Origin: Zingiber officinale
Lineage: Eukaryota > Streptophyta > Magnoliopsida > Zingiberales > Zingiberaceae
Reading direction: 5' to 3'
NCBI RefSeq assembly: GCF_018446385.1
Contig: NC_055991.1
Location: 67,584,123-67,648,122, forward strand
Length of the DNA: 64,000 nucleotides
This document shows positions 21,701 to 34,033 of the stretch, piece by piece; positions within the stretch are counted from its first letter, which is position 1, and every line of letters starts with the position of its first letter. Below the pieces are notes generated by a model. It saw only the letters and a list, made by a program, of their open reading frames with translations. It was not told where the DNA came from and did not search any database. Position numbers and translations under genes: made by a program.

Positions 21701-22547
21701 CCGAGATGGTTCCAAGGACGGGTGGTATCTCTCCGGTGAACTTGTTTGCCCCAAGATGAAGGTCTCGGAGCCATCTCAGCTTAGCCAGGGAATCAGGAAC
21801 AGGACCAAGAAAGGAATTGATTGTGAGATTGAGGAACTGAAGGTTCTCCAAGTTTGTGAACAAAGATTCGGGTATTGAACCTGTGAAATTGTTCTGCGAC
21901 AGGTCAAGGTAGACTAATTGGGTGCAATTCAGAATGAAGGAGGGAAATTGCTGGTCGAGGCTGTTAAGGCTCAGCGAGAGGTACGTCAGTGCAGGCATGG
22001 GAGAGAACTCGGAGTAGTCCGGCGTCTCCAAGTAATTGGATTGAAGGTCAAAGTGCCGCAACTTACGCAGATGGCTCAGCTGGTACGGGATCTGACCGCC
22101 AATGTTGTTGTTGTAGAGACGGAGGTCGAGGAGATGCTGCAGCTGCCCGATCTCCGGCGGAATGGAGTCATTGAAGAAGTTGCTGCTGAGGTCCAAAGAG
22201 GTGATATTGGAGAGAGCGGTGATTTCGGCCGGAATGCGTCCGACAAGGAGGTTGTTACTGAGGTCGAGGCGGTTGAGGTGGGACAGTGAAGGGAAGTCGA
22301 AGTGGTCGAGGGTGCCATTGAGGCTGGCGCCCGGCAGGCTCAGCTCAACCACTCGATCGCCTTCGTGGCCGCAGCGGATACCATGCCACCGGCAGGGGGT
22401 GCTGGAGTTGAGGGACCAGGAGGCGAGGGAGTCGGGCTGAGACAAGCTGGATTTCCAGTCGAGTAGGGCCTGCGCTTCCGTCGCTGCTGTTGTTGCTGTG
22501 GGAGGATAGAAGAAGTTGAGGAGGAGGAGAAGGATCAACGTCGTCAT
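18715..22547 (-). CDS. MIK2-like leucine-rich-repeat receptor kinase
   Basis: An intact two-exon gene encodes about 1212 aa (exon 1 22547-19277, exon 2 19082-18715). I choose the Met at 22547, not the in-frame Met at 22622, because a typical signal peptide ([13 protein letters not shown]) follows it. Then come an LRR N-cap (ALLDWKSSL...WHGIRC), a long plant-type LRR array (LxxNxLxGxIP, residues about 80-810), a membrane span (about 850-873) and a kinase domain. Lys944 (VAVKRM), His-Arg-Asp1046 ([12 protein letters not shown]) and Asp1064-Phe-Gly are all present, so it should be an active RD-class Ser/Thr kinase at the plasma membrane. The closest family I know is MDIS1-interacting receptor-like kinase 2 (At4g08850/At1g35710 group), which acts in peptide perception and immunity. 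Its ligand here is unknown. Confidence 0.92.
19083..19276 (-). other. Intron of the receptor kinase gene
   Basis: A 194-bp phase-1 intron has the donor G|GTATCAAC (first intron base 19276) and the acceptor TTTTCAG|AATTGG (last intron base 19083). Splicing joins ...GYMAP to ELAYTMR, restoring the conserved APE-like P-E of the activation segment. Without splicing the frame runs into a stop at 19212. Confidence 0.93.
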
Positions 22548-22693
22548 GCTCGGAGGAGAGGAGGAAGGAAGGAAGGAAGTTTGGCTTCGATCACACACAG
22601 CTGGCTCCACTGAAGGAGCCACTGCCTCCGCTGTTGAATTTAATGTGCTTTGGATATCGTTGGCTTTGATCGAGAGTAAAGAAAGATTTTTGT

Positions 22694-22752
22694 AAAATAA
22701 ATAAATAAATAAATAATAATAATAAATAAATAAATAAATAATAATATAATAA
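22694..22752. repeat. AAAT/AAT microsatellite upstream of the receptor kinase
   Basis: Compound (AAAT)n(AAT)n repeat about 150-205 bases upstream of the chosen start codon, in the promoter or 5' untranslated region. It is also the only TATA-like stretch near the gene. Confidence 0.9.
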
Positions 22753-22850
22753 AGAAAACTTCAAGTTTAACTTCATGGTTTCAGATAGGGCGGTAAATAA
22801 GCTGGGCTCCAACAACTCGACTCAATTTATACTCGAGCTCACAGTAGGAA

Positions 22851-22892
22851 ATATTTTTTTTTTAAAAAAAAAAAATAATAATAATAATAATA
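22851..22892. repeat. Poly-T/poly-A and (AAT)n tract
   Basis: A T run and an A run meet head to head, followed by (ATA)n. Simple sequence, 300-345 bases upstream of the gene start. Confidence 0.9.
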
Positions 22893-23999
22893 TAAAGAGT
22901 ACTAATCAAATTTGACTATAATGGCATCCTTTCCTTGGCGCGTACTGTATCATTAATCAACGTTGCCTTTGAGGCTTGGACAGTGCCTCAAAGAAAGACC
23001 AATCTGAAGTCAAATTTGGTGGCTGCATAATTAAGTTAGATTCTTTGTTGACCGAGATTCAATTGTACCCGGGACTCTCCGGCTAATGACAACGTTATAA
23101 GATATCTCGTAAGATAAAAAATAAAAAAGATATCTCGTAAGAATAGAAAATTTCATGGAAAAATAAAAAATAAAAAATAAAAAAGGCATTCAAAATTATA
23201 TAAACTTCAATGGTTTTTTTAAAAAAACAATTAAAAGATATCTCGTAAGATATTTTATTCCCAAAATACATTTTATCCCATATTATTTTTTAAAATATAT
23301 ATCATCAAAATATACTAATTAGTGTAAGGATTGATGTTCATTTGTAATGAAGTATTAAATTTGAGTAGATATTTAAAGTAACGATGACAATTTTTTCTGA
23401 ATTTAATGGAGAAGAGTATGGATGAACTATTGATATCTGATATCCGAATATATTCTTTTCTCAAAATCTATTAACTATTTTTGTTGATATTATGAGTATA
23501 TTATATAGATGTTTAATCTTTTTTTTTTTAATTTTATATGATATTAATTCTAATATATTTTTTTGAATGATGATAGTTGAATGGAAAGAAAAAAATTATT
23601 AATATAAAAGATATATGATCCTTTAATAGGTATGTGGATAAGGATAGATATATGATACTTGATGGGTATTAGGATGAATGATATGGAATCTGACCCGGAC
23701 CAACTTATTGTCATCCCTAATTCAAAGGAATACATGTATGTGTACCGTCATAAATACCATATACTCTCATGTATAGCATCCTTGTAGCTAATGAGTTATT
23801 ATCAACCAACCTGACTAAATACAATGAACCAAACATATGTTAATCCCTATGCAAGCTAGGTGTAATATTTGTGCAGAGGTAATCCTCCATAAAGTTATCT
23901 ATTATATTTGAGAGGTGTCCTAAGGTAATCATCTTATAATTTATACTATTTATTGGATAAATAAATATTCACTATTTGAGTGCACATTCTATATGTGTT
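22893..23999. other. AT-rich intergenic sequence
   Basis: No gene is seen. The motif GATATCTCGTAAGA occurs three times (near 23100, 23130 and 23236) with A-rich spacers. The rest is low-complexity AT. Confidence 0.5.
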
Positions 24000-24014
24000 T
24001 GATTGAATCTTAAA

Positions 24015-24225
24015 CTTGGTCCCCTCGGGGCAATGCGGTGGTCGAGACATGGGGTGTTGCCACATGAGATCTTGGGGTTGAAACTTGGCGCGTCCGAGAA
24101 TGCCTTCCCATATACCTTGGCTACCTACACTAATGGCTAGTAGCCACCCGTAATTTACCTCCTCTGTGTTGGTCTATGGATGGGTTGGCGGAGGCTCTGG
24201 GGTGAGCGAATCACCTTTTACCTCA
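24015..24225 (+). mobile_element. tRNA-derived SINE with 15-bp target duplication
   Basis: A 211-bp element has a 5' tRNA-like head (TGCGGTGGTCGAGAC as A-box, GGTTGAAACTTGG as B-box) and a body with GTAATTTACCTCCTCTGTGTTGG. It ends near TCACCTTTTACCTCA. It is flanked by TGATTGAATCTTAAA (24000-24014) and TGATTGGATCTTAAA (24226-24240), a 15-bp duplication with one mismatch, as expected for LINE-driven insertion. A diverged relative lies at 61320-61500. Confidence 0.82.
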
Positions 24226-24240
24226 TGATTGGATCTTAAA

Positions 24241-24630
24241 TTCACTTACTGAATGCCCGTAATATGATTCATAACATGAGAGAACTTGTGATTGGATCAC
24301 GACTAATAAGTATCTATACATGTGTAATTATGAATGTATTAAACTGATTAATATGTGTATTGTGCATGCACATCATTACACATATCTACGGGTTTTGTTC
24401 CTTGATCTAACCAAGCAGTTTGCCCAAACACCAAAACACATGGTCGCACGGACCATTGGGATTGCTCCAACAATCTCCCACTTTTTGATGTTTGGAAGTA
24501 TGTTTAAGATAGTGAAAAAAAATAGCAAATAAACATGCTAAAAACAATGGACTTATGTTGCCAAGGCTACACACTTGGACTTACACCGCCGAATGGACTT
24601 ACGTTGCCAAGGCTACACACTTGGACCTAT
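24241..24630 (-). mobile_element. Retroelement fragment: LTR start and polypurine tract
   Basis: On the minus strand a polypurine tract (CAAAAAGTGGGAGAT, 24473-24488) abuts TGTTGGAGCAATCCCAATGG, an LTR start at 24472 that runs leftward. To the right are two copies of TTGCCAAGGCTACACACTTGG (24559-24581 and 24604-24626). This is an older element into which Copia-B seems to have inserted; its other end is not identified. Confidence 0.5.
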
Positions 24631-26425
24631 TAGGTTTTCGGGCCGCGAAAACCCCGAAACCCCCGCCACTGGATCCGTGCGAAGAAAAATAAAAACAAAA
24701 TACGAGTACGAGTTTCTAAAGTCTAGATCTACACTAGATAAGAGCGTTACCATCGATGCGATGCCCTTCGCTATCCCGCTAGTTTGCCGGATCTCAAGAT
24801 TGTCAAAGTAGACAACCCTCTAGAAGTATCCACATGAACAAAATTAGGTGGAGGGGACCAAACAAAGGTGTGCTAGCACCTATGGTGTTCGGCCAAGAAA
24901 GGAGAGGGAGAGCTTGAGGAAGAAGATGATGGAATGACACTTGAAAAAATGAATTTTTCATCAACACACAAAAGTGGCCGGCCACCATAAGATGTGTAAC
25001 CCCCCTTCACATTAATCACAATTAATGTGGAGGTCATTAAAGTGAAGAATTGTAACCTCCATGAGGTGGCATCTCACTTAAGTAACCATGATGATGTGGA
25101 GCATCATCATTGGTCCACATCTTGCCAACTCACTTATGATGTGGCATAAAGTCAAGTCAAACTTGACTTTTCCTCTTCCTCTCAAGTCAAGTCAAACTTG
25201 ACTTAATCTCTCTCATGGTTGATCTAAACCGACCATTTAATTCAAGTCAATTTAATATAATGAATCTAATTCATTTAATTAAATTGATTCAATGAGTCAT
25301 AATCTAAATTAGACTCATTGAACACATGAATCAACTTGAGTTCAACTCAAGTAGCCCAATTAGGATTACTCTTAATCCAATTTGATTCATCAAATGAATC
25401 TAATCCTCTTGGTTCATCATATGAGCCTAATCTCCATCTAATTGTCCTTAGTGTGTGACCCTATAGGTTCTTGTAACGTTGGTGATGCCCCTAAATGCAT
25501 TTAGGAGCATAAGTAATGAGCGGTATCTAGCAACACATCATTACTACCCAAGTTACAAGAATGTTGAGATCTAACATCACCTTGTGACTACTAATTGTGA
25601 CTCCTCACAATATATGACAAGTGTCCTTCTATCCTAGACATCTAAATTGATCAATGTGAGGCATAGACCGTGTCATCCTCTGACCAATCTAAATCTTGAA
25701 CTCCAAGTAGACTCACTAAATCAAATGAGCTCAATATCTCATATTGACTCATTTGGGCATGGTCATGCACTTCGTGGTCTCACTCTATCAAGAATATCGA
25801 TGTCTCTCCCGTCATATAAGAGGGATAGATCCCATCTACATCACTCACATCCCTCCGCATAATTTGTTACATACCCAGTAATCGCCTTTATAGTCCACCC
25901 AGTTACGGGTGACGTTTGACGAAACCAAAGTACATAACTCCTTATGTAGGAAACCATGGTGACTTCAGGTCTAAGGACTAGTAGTCATACTAATAGCCAC
26001 ATGAGAAAGTATATGACACTCATATAACGATCCATGATACTTTCTCATGGCGGGTCATTCAGTATACATTCTCTAATGCATACCCATGTGTCAACTTCAT
26101 ATCTCTATATTCATGACTTGTGAGATCAAGTCATCGAGTTGACCTACATGCTAGTCTTATTGCATTAACATTGTCCCTGAATGTTAATACTCGACTAGGA
26201 ATGATTAAGAGTAGTGTTTCCTATATCATCTCACTATCGATTCAACCAATCGATTGACATAGGTAAGAACCTTCTACTCAAGGACATTATTATACTTAGT
26301 TTATTTGGCACCAATACAAGTAAGTATAATAACCAAAAACCAAATACCTTTATTTATATAAGAATATGATACAATAAGTCCATAATACAATCATCAAATG
26401 ATTGGTTCTAGGGCTCTAACTAACA
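24631..26425 (-). repeat. 3' LTR of Copia-B
   Basis: On the minus strand it starts TGTTAGTTAGAGCCC after the polypurine tract and ends near CGAAAACCTAA. It aligns along its outer 1250 bases with 31886-33167, including the duplicated CAAGTCAAACTTGACTT stretch near 25160-25205. The right copy has an extra GCTTTTTCGCGTCGCG block near its end. Confidence 0.87.
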
Positions 26426-29400
26426 ATCTCCCACTAGCACTAGTGCCAATCAGTGTAGGCTCTAAGCCCCAATGACCTAGTGTGACCATCATGCTTTCTC
26501 TGTGCCAAAGCCTTGGTCAAGGGATCTGCGATGTTAGCCTCTGTAGGTACTCTGCAAATCATCACATCTCCTCTCTCGATAATCTCTCAAATGAGATGGA
26601 AGCGCCGTAGTATGTGTTTGGTCCGCTGGTGCGAGCGAGGTTCCTTCGCCTGTGCTATACCTCCATTATTGTCACAATAGAGCTCAATAGGGTCAACGAT
26701 ACTGGGAACCACCCCAAGTTCAGTGATGAACTTGCGGATCCAAACTGCCTCCTTTGCTGCCTCTGAAGCAGCAATGTACTCGGCCTCTGTCGTAGAATCA
26801 ACTACTGTGTTCTGCTTCGAACTCTTCCAGCTCACAGCACCACCATTTATGCTAAATACGAACCCTGACTGCGATCGATAATCATCCTGATCGGTCTGAA
26901 AGCTGGCATCACTGTAACCCTTTATAGCTAGCTCATCATTGCCTCCATATATCAAGAAATATTCTTTAGTCCTTTTTAAGTACTTAAGAATATTCTTGAC
27001 CGCTATCCAGTGACTTTCACCTGGATCTGACTGGTACCTGCTCGTCATGCTCAAAGCATACGAGACATCAGGTTGAGTACATAACATGGCGTACATGATA
27101 GATCCTATGGCTGAGGCATAAGGGATCTGATCCATGCGCTCTCTCTCCTCTCTAGAAGAGGGACCTTGAATCTTCGAAAGACTCACGCCATGTGACATCG
27201 ACAGAAATCCCTTTTTGGAGTTCTGCATGGAAAACTGAAGGAGTACCTTGTCAATGTATGTACTCTGACTTAGGCCAAGCAATCTCTTAGATCTATCTCT
27301 ATAGATCTGTATCCCTAGAATGCGGGATGCCTCACCTAAGTCCTTCATTGAGAAGCAACTCCCTAGCCAGGTCTTGACAGACTGAAGTAAAGGGATATCC
27401 TTCCCAATGAGTAGTATGTCATCCACATATAATATGAGGAAGACAACTATATCCCCTACAACCTTCTTGTAGACACAAGGCTCATCTTCGTTCTTGATGA
27501 AACCAAACTGTTTGATTGCATCATCGAATCGAAGATTCCAGCTCCGAGAAGCTTGCTTTAGTCCATAACTTGTATACTCTGCTAGTATGCTGTGGATCTA
27601 CAAAACCCTCAGGTTGTGTCATGTACATATCCTCGAGTAGGTTTCCATTCAGAAACGCGATTTTGACATCCATCTGCCATATCTCATAGTCATGGTAAGC
27701 TGCAATAGCAAGCATGATCCGAATGGACTTAAACATCGCTACTGGAGAAAATGTTTCATCATAGTCAATACCATGAATCTGCTTGAAACCTTTAGCTACC
27801 AAGCGACCCTTATAGATAAGTCCATCCATGTCAGTCTTTCTCTTAAAGACCCACTTACACCCAATGGGTTTTACCCCTTCAGGTGGATCAACCAAAGTCC
27901 ATACTTGGTTGGTGTACATGGATTCCATCTCGGATCTCATGGCCTCTAGCCATTTCTCAGAATCTGGTCTCATCACAGCTTCCTGATAGGTGGTAGGCTC
28001 ATCCTCTATGAGCACAACGTCATCATGGTCAAACAAGAGAAATGAGTAACTCTCAGGCTGACGACGTACCCTATCAGACCTGCGAAGAGGTATGTCTACT
28101 TGAACTGGTTGTTGTTCCTCAACTCCTTGTGGAACAACATCATCCACAACACTTTGTAGTTCCAGTTCAACTTCCATCGAGGCTTCAGTGCTATTGTTCA
28201 CATCTTGAACTTCTTCAAGATCGAACGTGCTCCCACTAGTCTTTCTAGAAATAAAGTCCCTTTCTAGAAAGACCCCAGTCTTTGCCACAACTACCTTGTG
28301 CTGACTGGGAATGTAGATGTAATACCCCTTAGTCTCCTTGGGATATCTAATAAAGTAGCACTTGTCGGATTTGGGTCCTAACTTGTCTGAGACTTGACGT
28401 CGAACGTAAGCATCACAACCCCAAATCCTCATGAAAGACACCTAGGCATCTCTCCCAATCCATATCCTATATGGTGTCTTTATCACGGCCTTGGATGGAA
28501 CTCGGTTGAGTATAAAAGCTGCCGTGTCTAGAGCATAGTCCCAAAGGTATGTCGGAAGATCTATGTGACTCATCATAGATCGTACCATATCTAATAGGGT
28601 ACGATTCCTCCTTTCGGATACACCATTCCACTATGGTGTTCCAGGAGGAGTGAGTTGGGATAGAATCCCACACTCAGCTAGGTAGTCACGAAACTCATGG
28701 CTAAGGTATTCTCCACCTCGATCTGATCGAAGTATCTTAATACTCTTGCCAAGCTGGTTCTGTACTTCATTCTTAAATTCTTTGAACTTTTCAAAGGATT
28801 CAGACTTATGTGTAATTAAGTACACATAACCATATATACTGAAGTCATCAGTAAATGTGATGAAGTACCGATAACCGCCTCTAGCAGCGACATTGAAAGG
28901 GCCACATACATCACTATGTATAAGAACTAACAAGTCAGTCGCTCTCTCACTGTGCCCACTAAAGGGAGTCTTGGTCATCTTCCCTAGTAGCCATGACTCG
29001 CACGTCTCATAAGATTCAAAATCAAATGAGTCCAGCAGACCATCCTTATGGAGCTGGGATAAGCGCTTGTCATTTATATGACCTAAACGACAGTGTCAGA
29101 GATAGGTTTGATTCAAGTCATTTGACTTGAACCTCTTGGTATTTATGTTATAGATAGGGCTTTCAAGGTCTAGAATGTAAAGTCTGTTCATCAGAGGTGC
29201 ACTACAATAGAACATATCTTTTAAATAAACAGAACAACATTTATCCTTAATAATAAAAGAGAAACCTTTCTTGTCCAAACAAGAAACTGAAATTATGTTC
29301 TTAGTTAATACAGGCACATAACAACAATCATCCAACTCTAATACAAGCCCAGAGGGCAGAGATAGAAAATAAGTCCCTACAGTAACAGCAGCAACCCGTG

Positions 29401-29440
29401 CTCCATTGCCTACGCGTAGGTCCACCTCGTCCTTCACCAA
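26426..29440 (-). pseudogene. Copia-B pol remnant
   Basis: In several frames on the minus strand: GAG-pre-integrase (about 29440-29000), integrase (28978-28450) with HSDVCGPF and RSDRGGEYLS, a TAG in place of Gln in PGTPQWNG at about 28631, an integrase C-terminus with an RPES linker, and RT (27950-27420) with WxMDVKIAFLNG and an intact YVDDILLIG at about 27432-27405. RNase H (26980-26590) follows, with SDASFQ, EAEYIAASEA and DNNGG. Frameshifts near 28460 and 27500 separate the pieces. It is inactive, but every catalytic motif can still be recognised. Confidence 0.87.
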
Positions 29441-29461
29441 TGCCTTGCTATTTCTTAGCGC

Positions 29462-30381
29462 CTACACATTAGTACAAATGTGAGATGCACATCCGGTATC
29501 TAATACCCAAGATGAAGAAATAGATAGATTGACTTCTATAACATATATACCTGAAGTGGAAGTCTCACTTCGCTTCTTCTTAAGATCTTCCAAGTACACC
29601 TTGCAGTTCCTCTTCCAGTGCCCGGTCTGACCGCAGTGGAAGCAGGTAGCATCCTTGGCGACCCCTCCTTTAGGCTTCAGTGCCTTGCCTTTTCCCTTGG
29701 CTTGGGACTTTCCTTTGCCTTTGGGCTTGCCCTTGCCCTTGTGTTTCTGAACCATCAGAATAGAGTGGGGCTTTGCCTTCTTAAGGTTCAGCTCAACAGT
29801 TCTTAACATGCTAAGCAGCTTGGGCAGTGGCTTGTCAATTCGTTCATATTATAGTTTACAACGAACTGACTATAACTATCCAGCAAGGATTGCAAGATCA
29901 GGTCAGTGGCCAGCTCTTGGCCAAGCGGGAATCCCAACCTCTGTAGGTTTTCTATGTACCCAATCATTTTGAGTACATATGGGCCTACGGGAGCCCCATC
30001 TGACATCTTGCACTGAAACAGTGCCCTTGAGATCTCAAATCTCTCATGCCACGCTTGTCCTTGATACAGTTGACGAAGATGTTCAACCATATCGTAAGCG
30101 CCCATCAACTCGTGTTGCTTCTGAAGCTCAGAGTTCATGGTCGCGAGCATTAGACAGGACACATCTAATGCGTCATCTTGATGCTTCTTATAAGCATCTT
30201 TGTCAGCTCGCGGGGCATTGGCAGGAGGAGCCTCCGGAATGGGCTGCTCCAGAACGTACAGTTTACGTTCCTGGGTGAGAACTATTCTCAAGTTCCTGTA
30301 CCAGTCCAAGAAATTTGCTCCGTTGAGCTTGTCCTTCTCAAGGACAGAACGCAGAGAGAAGGTGTTCGTATTCGACGTCAT
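29462..30381 (-). pseudogene. Copia-B gag and protease start
   Basis: The gag begins at the Met at 30381 (MTSNTNTFSLRSVLEKDKL) and shows the copia UBN2-type core (NFLDWYRNLRIVL, then the MGAYDMVEHLRQLYQGQ region). It changes frame near 29805. The C-terminal piece has a Lys-rich basic stretch, a CCHC zinc knuckle (CFHCGQTGHWKRNC) for RNA packaging, and the aspartic protease motif LDTGCASHIC, where the frame ends at 29462. It encodes capsid/nucleocapsid and the start of the protease, and is broken by at least one frameshift. Confidence 0.85.
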
Positions 30382-31870
30382 GGTTATCTACAACAGAAAA
30401 ATACAGAAAATAAATATCATATTCTTTTAAATTATTTAATTAGGTCTTTAACTAAATAATGCTCCCACTGAATTCTATAATTCATGTGGGACAAGATCCA
30501 CATCATACTAACCCTTGAGTTAGCTTTGGCTAATACGACCAAGATTTTAGTATGATCGGTAGGTAACGATTTACCAATTTCATCTCTATGCAACTCTTGT
30601 TTATAGGATCATTCTCCGCAGTTATATTAAAACTTGAGTTAGCTTTGGCTAATACGCCCAAGAATTAATATAAATGTGATTTATGTACTATCTTTCCAAC
30701 CATTGGAAGAATGCCTATAGTTATACTCGATCCAAACGAGTTAACTAGGAATACTCAATCTAATTGAGTTTGTATTCGCCCATGCGTTGATAAGCGGGAC
30801 CAAGATTGTCCCTCCGTACCCTACCAAGATAATATGTGTTGCTCTACTTTGGCAGATTCAACAACACATGTGATCGAGGTAGTGATAGGTACCACGACAC
30901 GGTAGGCATTAGAGTTGACGCGATTTAGATCTAATCTAATCGTCGATGTGTATCAAATACGCGACAGATCTAATCTAATCGAAAGGGTGCATCTTGTACA
31001 CGATTTAGATCTAATCTAATCGTTAGACACTAATTAATTACTAATCATGCATCACATACACACAAGAAATTAATTAAATTAATTTGTGATTAGTCATGGC
31101 CCTACTACGATCTTATCAAGCCAATGAGAAGATCGGATGGTCAACCTATGGTCAACAGCTTCTCAAGCTCCTCCCTTTGACCACCTTGTGTTGCTCGCGC
31201 CCTCCTCGTAACTCCGTCTCGAGTGGACCTTCCACGGCTCCAATTTTGTACATTACAATTTTGAAACTCGAGTTACATTCGAGTCTAAACTAATTTACAA
31301 CAAGAATAAATAGAAAAAAGCATGACGCGCAGGTCGCGTATCAAAAATACAGCACACACAATCACATGACGGCACGCAGGCCGTATTATGAATTACAACA
31401 CAAAATATACCAATCCAATTGGGTCTTTTTGGGCCATGACTATCACAAATTATACATAATTCTAAATTATCTATTTTCTATAATTTTCTGCAATTTTAAT
31501 ACCAATTTTTATAATTTTTACGAGTAAAAATTCCCGGTGGTTCCGTTTAGCGATTTTCGGGCGCAATCGCGGAACAAATCCCCTTACGGGGCCAGGGGCA
31601 GCGCCCCTACCCATGATCTAACCATCGCGAGGGTTCCTTAGCGATCCTACAGCGCCTTAGTCCGCTGTCCCAAAAATTTTTGGGGTGAAACCTTGCCGTT
31701 TCGGAAAAAGCTTCTCGGTAGTCGAAGCCTACAAGTGTCGAAACACTTGTGCTTCGCTTCTACGAGAAAATTACTCATAAAAATCCATAAAAACTTAAAT
31801 TTACAGAAAAATACAGAAGCTATATTTTTCATAAAAATCAAACTAAACTCGTACAAGTCTTCGCACGTGG
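30382..31870 (-). other. Long untranslated leader of Copia-B
   Basis: About 1.5 kb lies between the primer-binding site and gag. It has no believable frame. It holds three copies of a CGATTTAGATCTAATCTAATCG-like motif (30918-31022), two of AACTTGAGTTAGCTTTGGC type (30508-30655), and GGGGCCAGGGGCAGCGCCCC near 31598. Confidence 0.55.
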
Positions 31871-31884
31871 CTCTGATACCACTA
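31871..31884 (-). other. Copia-B tRNA-iMet primer-binding site
   Basis: The minus strand reads TAGTGGTATCAGAG(C), complementary to initiator-Met tRNA, directly after the LTR end at 31886. Confidence 0.85.
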
Positions 31885-31885
31885 T

Positions 31886-33167
31886 TGGGTTTTTCGGATC
31901 GCGAAAACCGCTTTTTCGCGTCGCGGAAACCCCGAAACCCCCGCCACCGGATCCGTGCGAAGAAAAATAAAAATAAAATACGAGTACGAGTTTCTAAAGT
32001 CTAGATCTACACTATATAAGATCGTTACCCTCGATGCGATGCCCTTCGCTATCCCGCTAGTCCAACGGTTTGCCGGATCTCAAGATTGTCAAAGTAGACA
32101 ACCCTCAAGAAGTATCCACATGAACAAAATTAGGTGGAGGGGACCAAACAAAGGTGTGCTAGCACCTATGGTGTTCGGCCAAGAAAGGAGAGGGAGAGCT
32201 TGAGGAAGAAGATGATGGAATGACACTTGAAAAAAATGAATTTTTCATCAACACACAAAAGTGGCCGGCCACCATAAGATGTGTAACCCCCCTTCACATT
32301 AATCACAATTAATGTGGAGGCCATTAAAGTGAAGAATTGTAACCTCCATGAGGTGGCATCTCACTTGAGTAACCATGATAATGTGGAGCATCATCATTGG
32401 TCCACATCTTGCCAACTCACTTATGATGTGGCATAAAGTCAAGTCAAACTTGACTTTTCCTCTTCCTCTCAAGTCAAGTCAAACTTGACTAAATCTCTCT
32501 CATGGTTGATCTAAACCAACCATTTAATTCAAGCCAATTTAATATAATGAATCTAATTCATTTAATTAAATTGATTCAATGAGTCATAATCTAAATTAGA
32601 CTCATTGAACACATGAATCAACTTGAGTCCAACTCAATTAGCCCAATTAGGATTACTCTTAATCCAATTTGATTCATCAAATGAATCTAATCCTCTTGGT
32701 TCATCATATGAACCTAATCTCCATCTAATTGTCCTTAGTGTGTGACCATATAGGTTCTTGTAACGTTGGCAATGCCCCTAAACCCATTTAGGAGCATAAG
32801 TAATGAGCGGTATCTAGCAACACATCATTACTACCCAAGTTACAAGAATGTTGAGATCCAACATCACCTTGTGACAACTAATTGTGACTCCTCACAATAT
32901 ATGATAAGTGTCCTTCTATCCTAGACATCTAGATTGATCAATGTGAGGCATAGACCGTGTCATCCTCTGACCAATCTAAATCTTGAACTCCAAGTAGACT
33001 CACTAAATCAAATGAGCTCAATATCTCATATTGACTCATTTGGGCATGACCATGCACTTTGTGGTCTCACTCTATCAAGAATATCGATGTCTCTCCCGTC
33101 ATATAGGAGGGATAGATCCTATCTACATCACTCACATCCCTCCGCATAATTTGTTACATACCCAGTA
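31886..33167 (-). repeat. 5' LTR of Copia-B, truncated
   Basis: It matches the 3' LTR from its inner end up to CATACCCAGTAA, then stops abruptly at the SIRE-B LTR. About 545 bp of the outer end, including the TGTTAG terminus, are missing. Confidence 0.87.
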
Positions 33168-34033
33168 AACCAACATCTGGTCAACCATGACCTGTTGGTA
33201 CATCATGCCTAGCATCCGGTCACCCTTGACCTGCCAGGACTCCCTTACCAAGTGTCTGGTCAATCCCTTTAACCCACTTGGACTTTTCTCCTCGTGCCAA
33301 GTGTCCGGTCATCCATATCCCACTTGGACTTCCACCAGATGTCTGGTCAACCTTGACCCATCTAGATTTCCTGTGTCTAGCTTCACTCACCAGGACTTCC
33401 CTTCTGCCTAGCTTCACTCACTAGGACTTCTCCTTTGCCTGGCTTCACTCACCAGGACTTTCCTTACTGCCTAGCTTCACTCACTAGGACTTTCACCTAG
33501 CTTCACTCACCAGCATTTTATTCTGCCTAGCTTCACTTACTAAGTCTTTCACCTGGTTTCACTCACTAGGATTTTCTTCTGCCTAGCTTCACTCACTAGG
33601 ACTTTCCACCTTGCTTCACTCACCAGGATTTTCTTCTGCCTAGCTTCACTCACTCGGACTTTCCACCTGGCTTCACTCATCAGGATTTTCTAGTGTGCCT
33701 AACCTTCCAGTAGGACTTTCACCTGGCTTCACTCACCAAGATTTTCCATAACTGTCTGGCTTCACTCACCAGGACTTTCTAGTCTGCCTAACCTCCCAGT
33801 TAGGACTTTCACCTGGCTTCTCTCACCAGGATTTTCCAGTCAAGTATCCAGTCAACCTTGACCTACTTGACTCTTCTTCATAATCTCCCCACATGAACAA
33901 TTGCACCTGCAATCTCCATGTCTTGTCTCCATGTATTGTCAAACATCGAAATCCAAACATCAAGACTCGAGCTTGACCTAATTCAAGCTCAGTCAACTAG
34001 GTCAACCTTGACCTAGGGCATATTGCACCAAAA
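33168..34033 (-). repeat. 3' LTR of SIRE-B, truncated
   Basis: It matches 58057-58919 of the intact LTR. The remaining 880 bases (the equivalent of 57177-58056) are absent. It carries the same hairpin array. The terminal TG is mutated (TTTTGGTGCAAT instead of TGTTGGTGCAAT), next to the polypurine tract AAAAAGGGGAAGAT. Confidence 0.87.

Larger units (their letters stand above)
24631..33167 (-). mobile_element. Copia-B: Ty1/copia retrotransposon, 5' LTR truncated
   Basis: On the minus strand the order is 5' LTR (33167-31886, truncated), tRNA-iMet primer site (31884-31871), leader (31870-30382), gag (30381-29462), pol (29440-26490), polypurine tract (26440-26426) and 3' LTR (26425-24631). The 3' LTR is about 1.8 kb. 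The 5' LTR lacks about 545 bp at its outer end, where it is joined to SIRE-B at 33167/33168. This family differs from Copia-A/C/E; Copia-D is its relative. Frameshifts and stops make it inactive. Confidence 0.87.

Noticed and set aside
19416..22440. Several open frames on the + strand opposite the receptor kinase.
   Set aside because: They are antisense shadows of the LRR and kinase coding sequence with its codon bias.
31871..31884. GGTATCAGAG motifs (also 13181, 57163) as possible tRNA genes.
   Set aside because: They are primer-binding sites beside LTR ends; no cloverleaf surrounds them.
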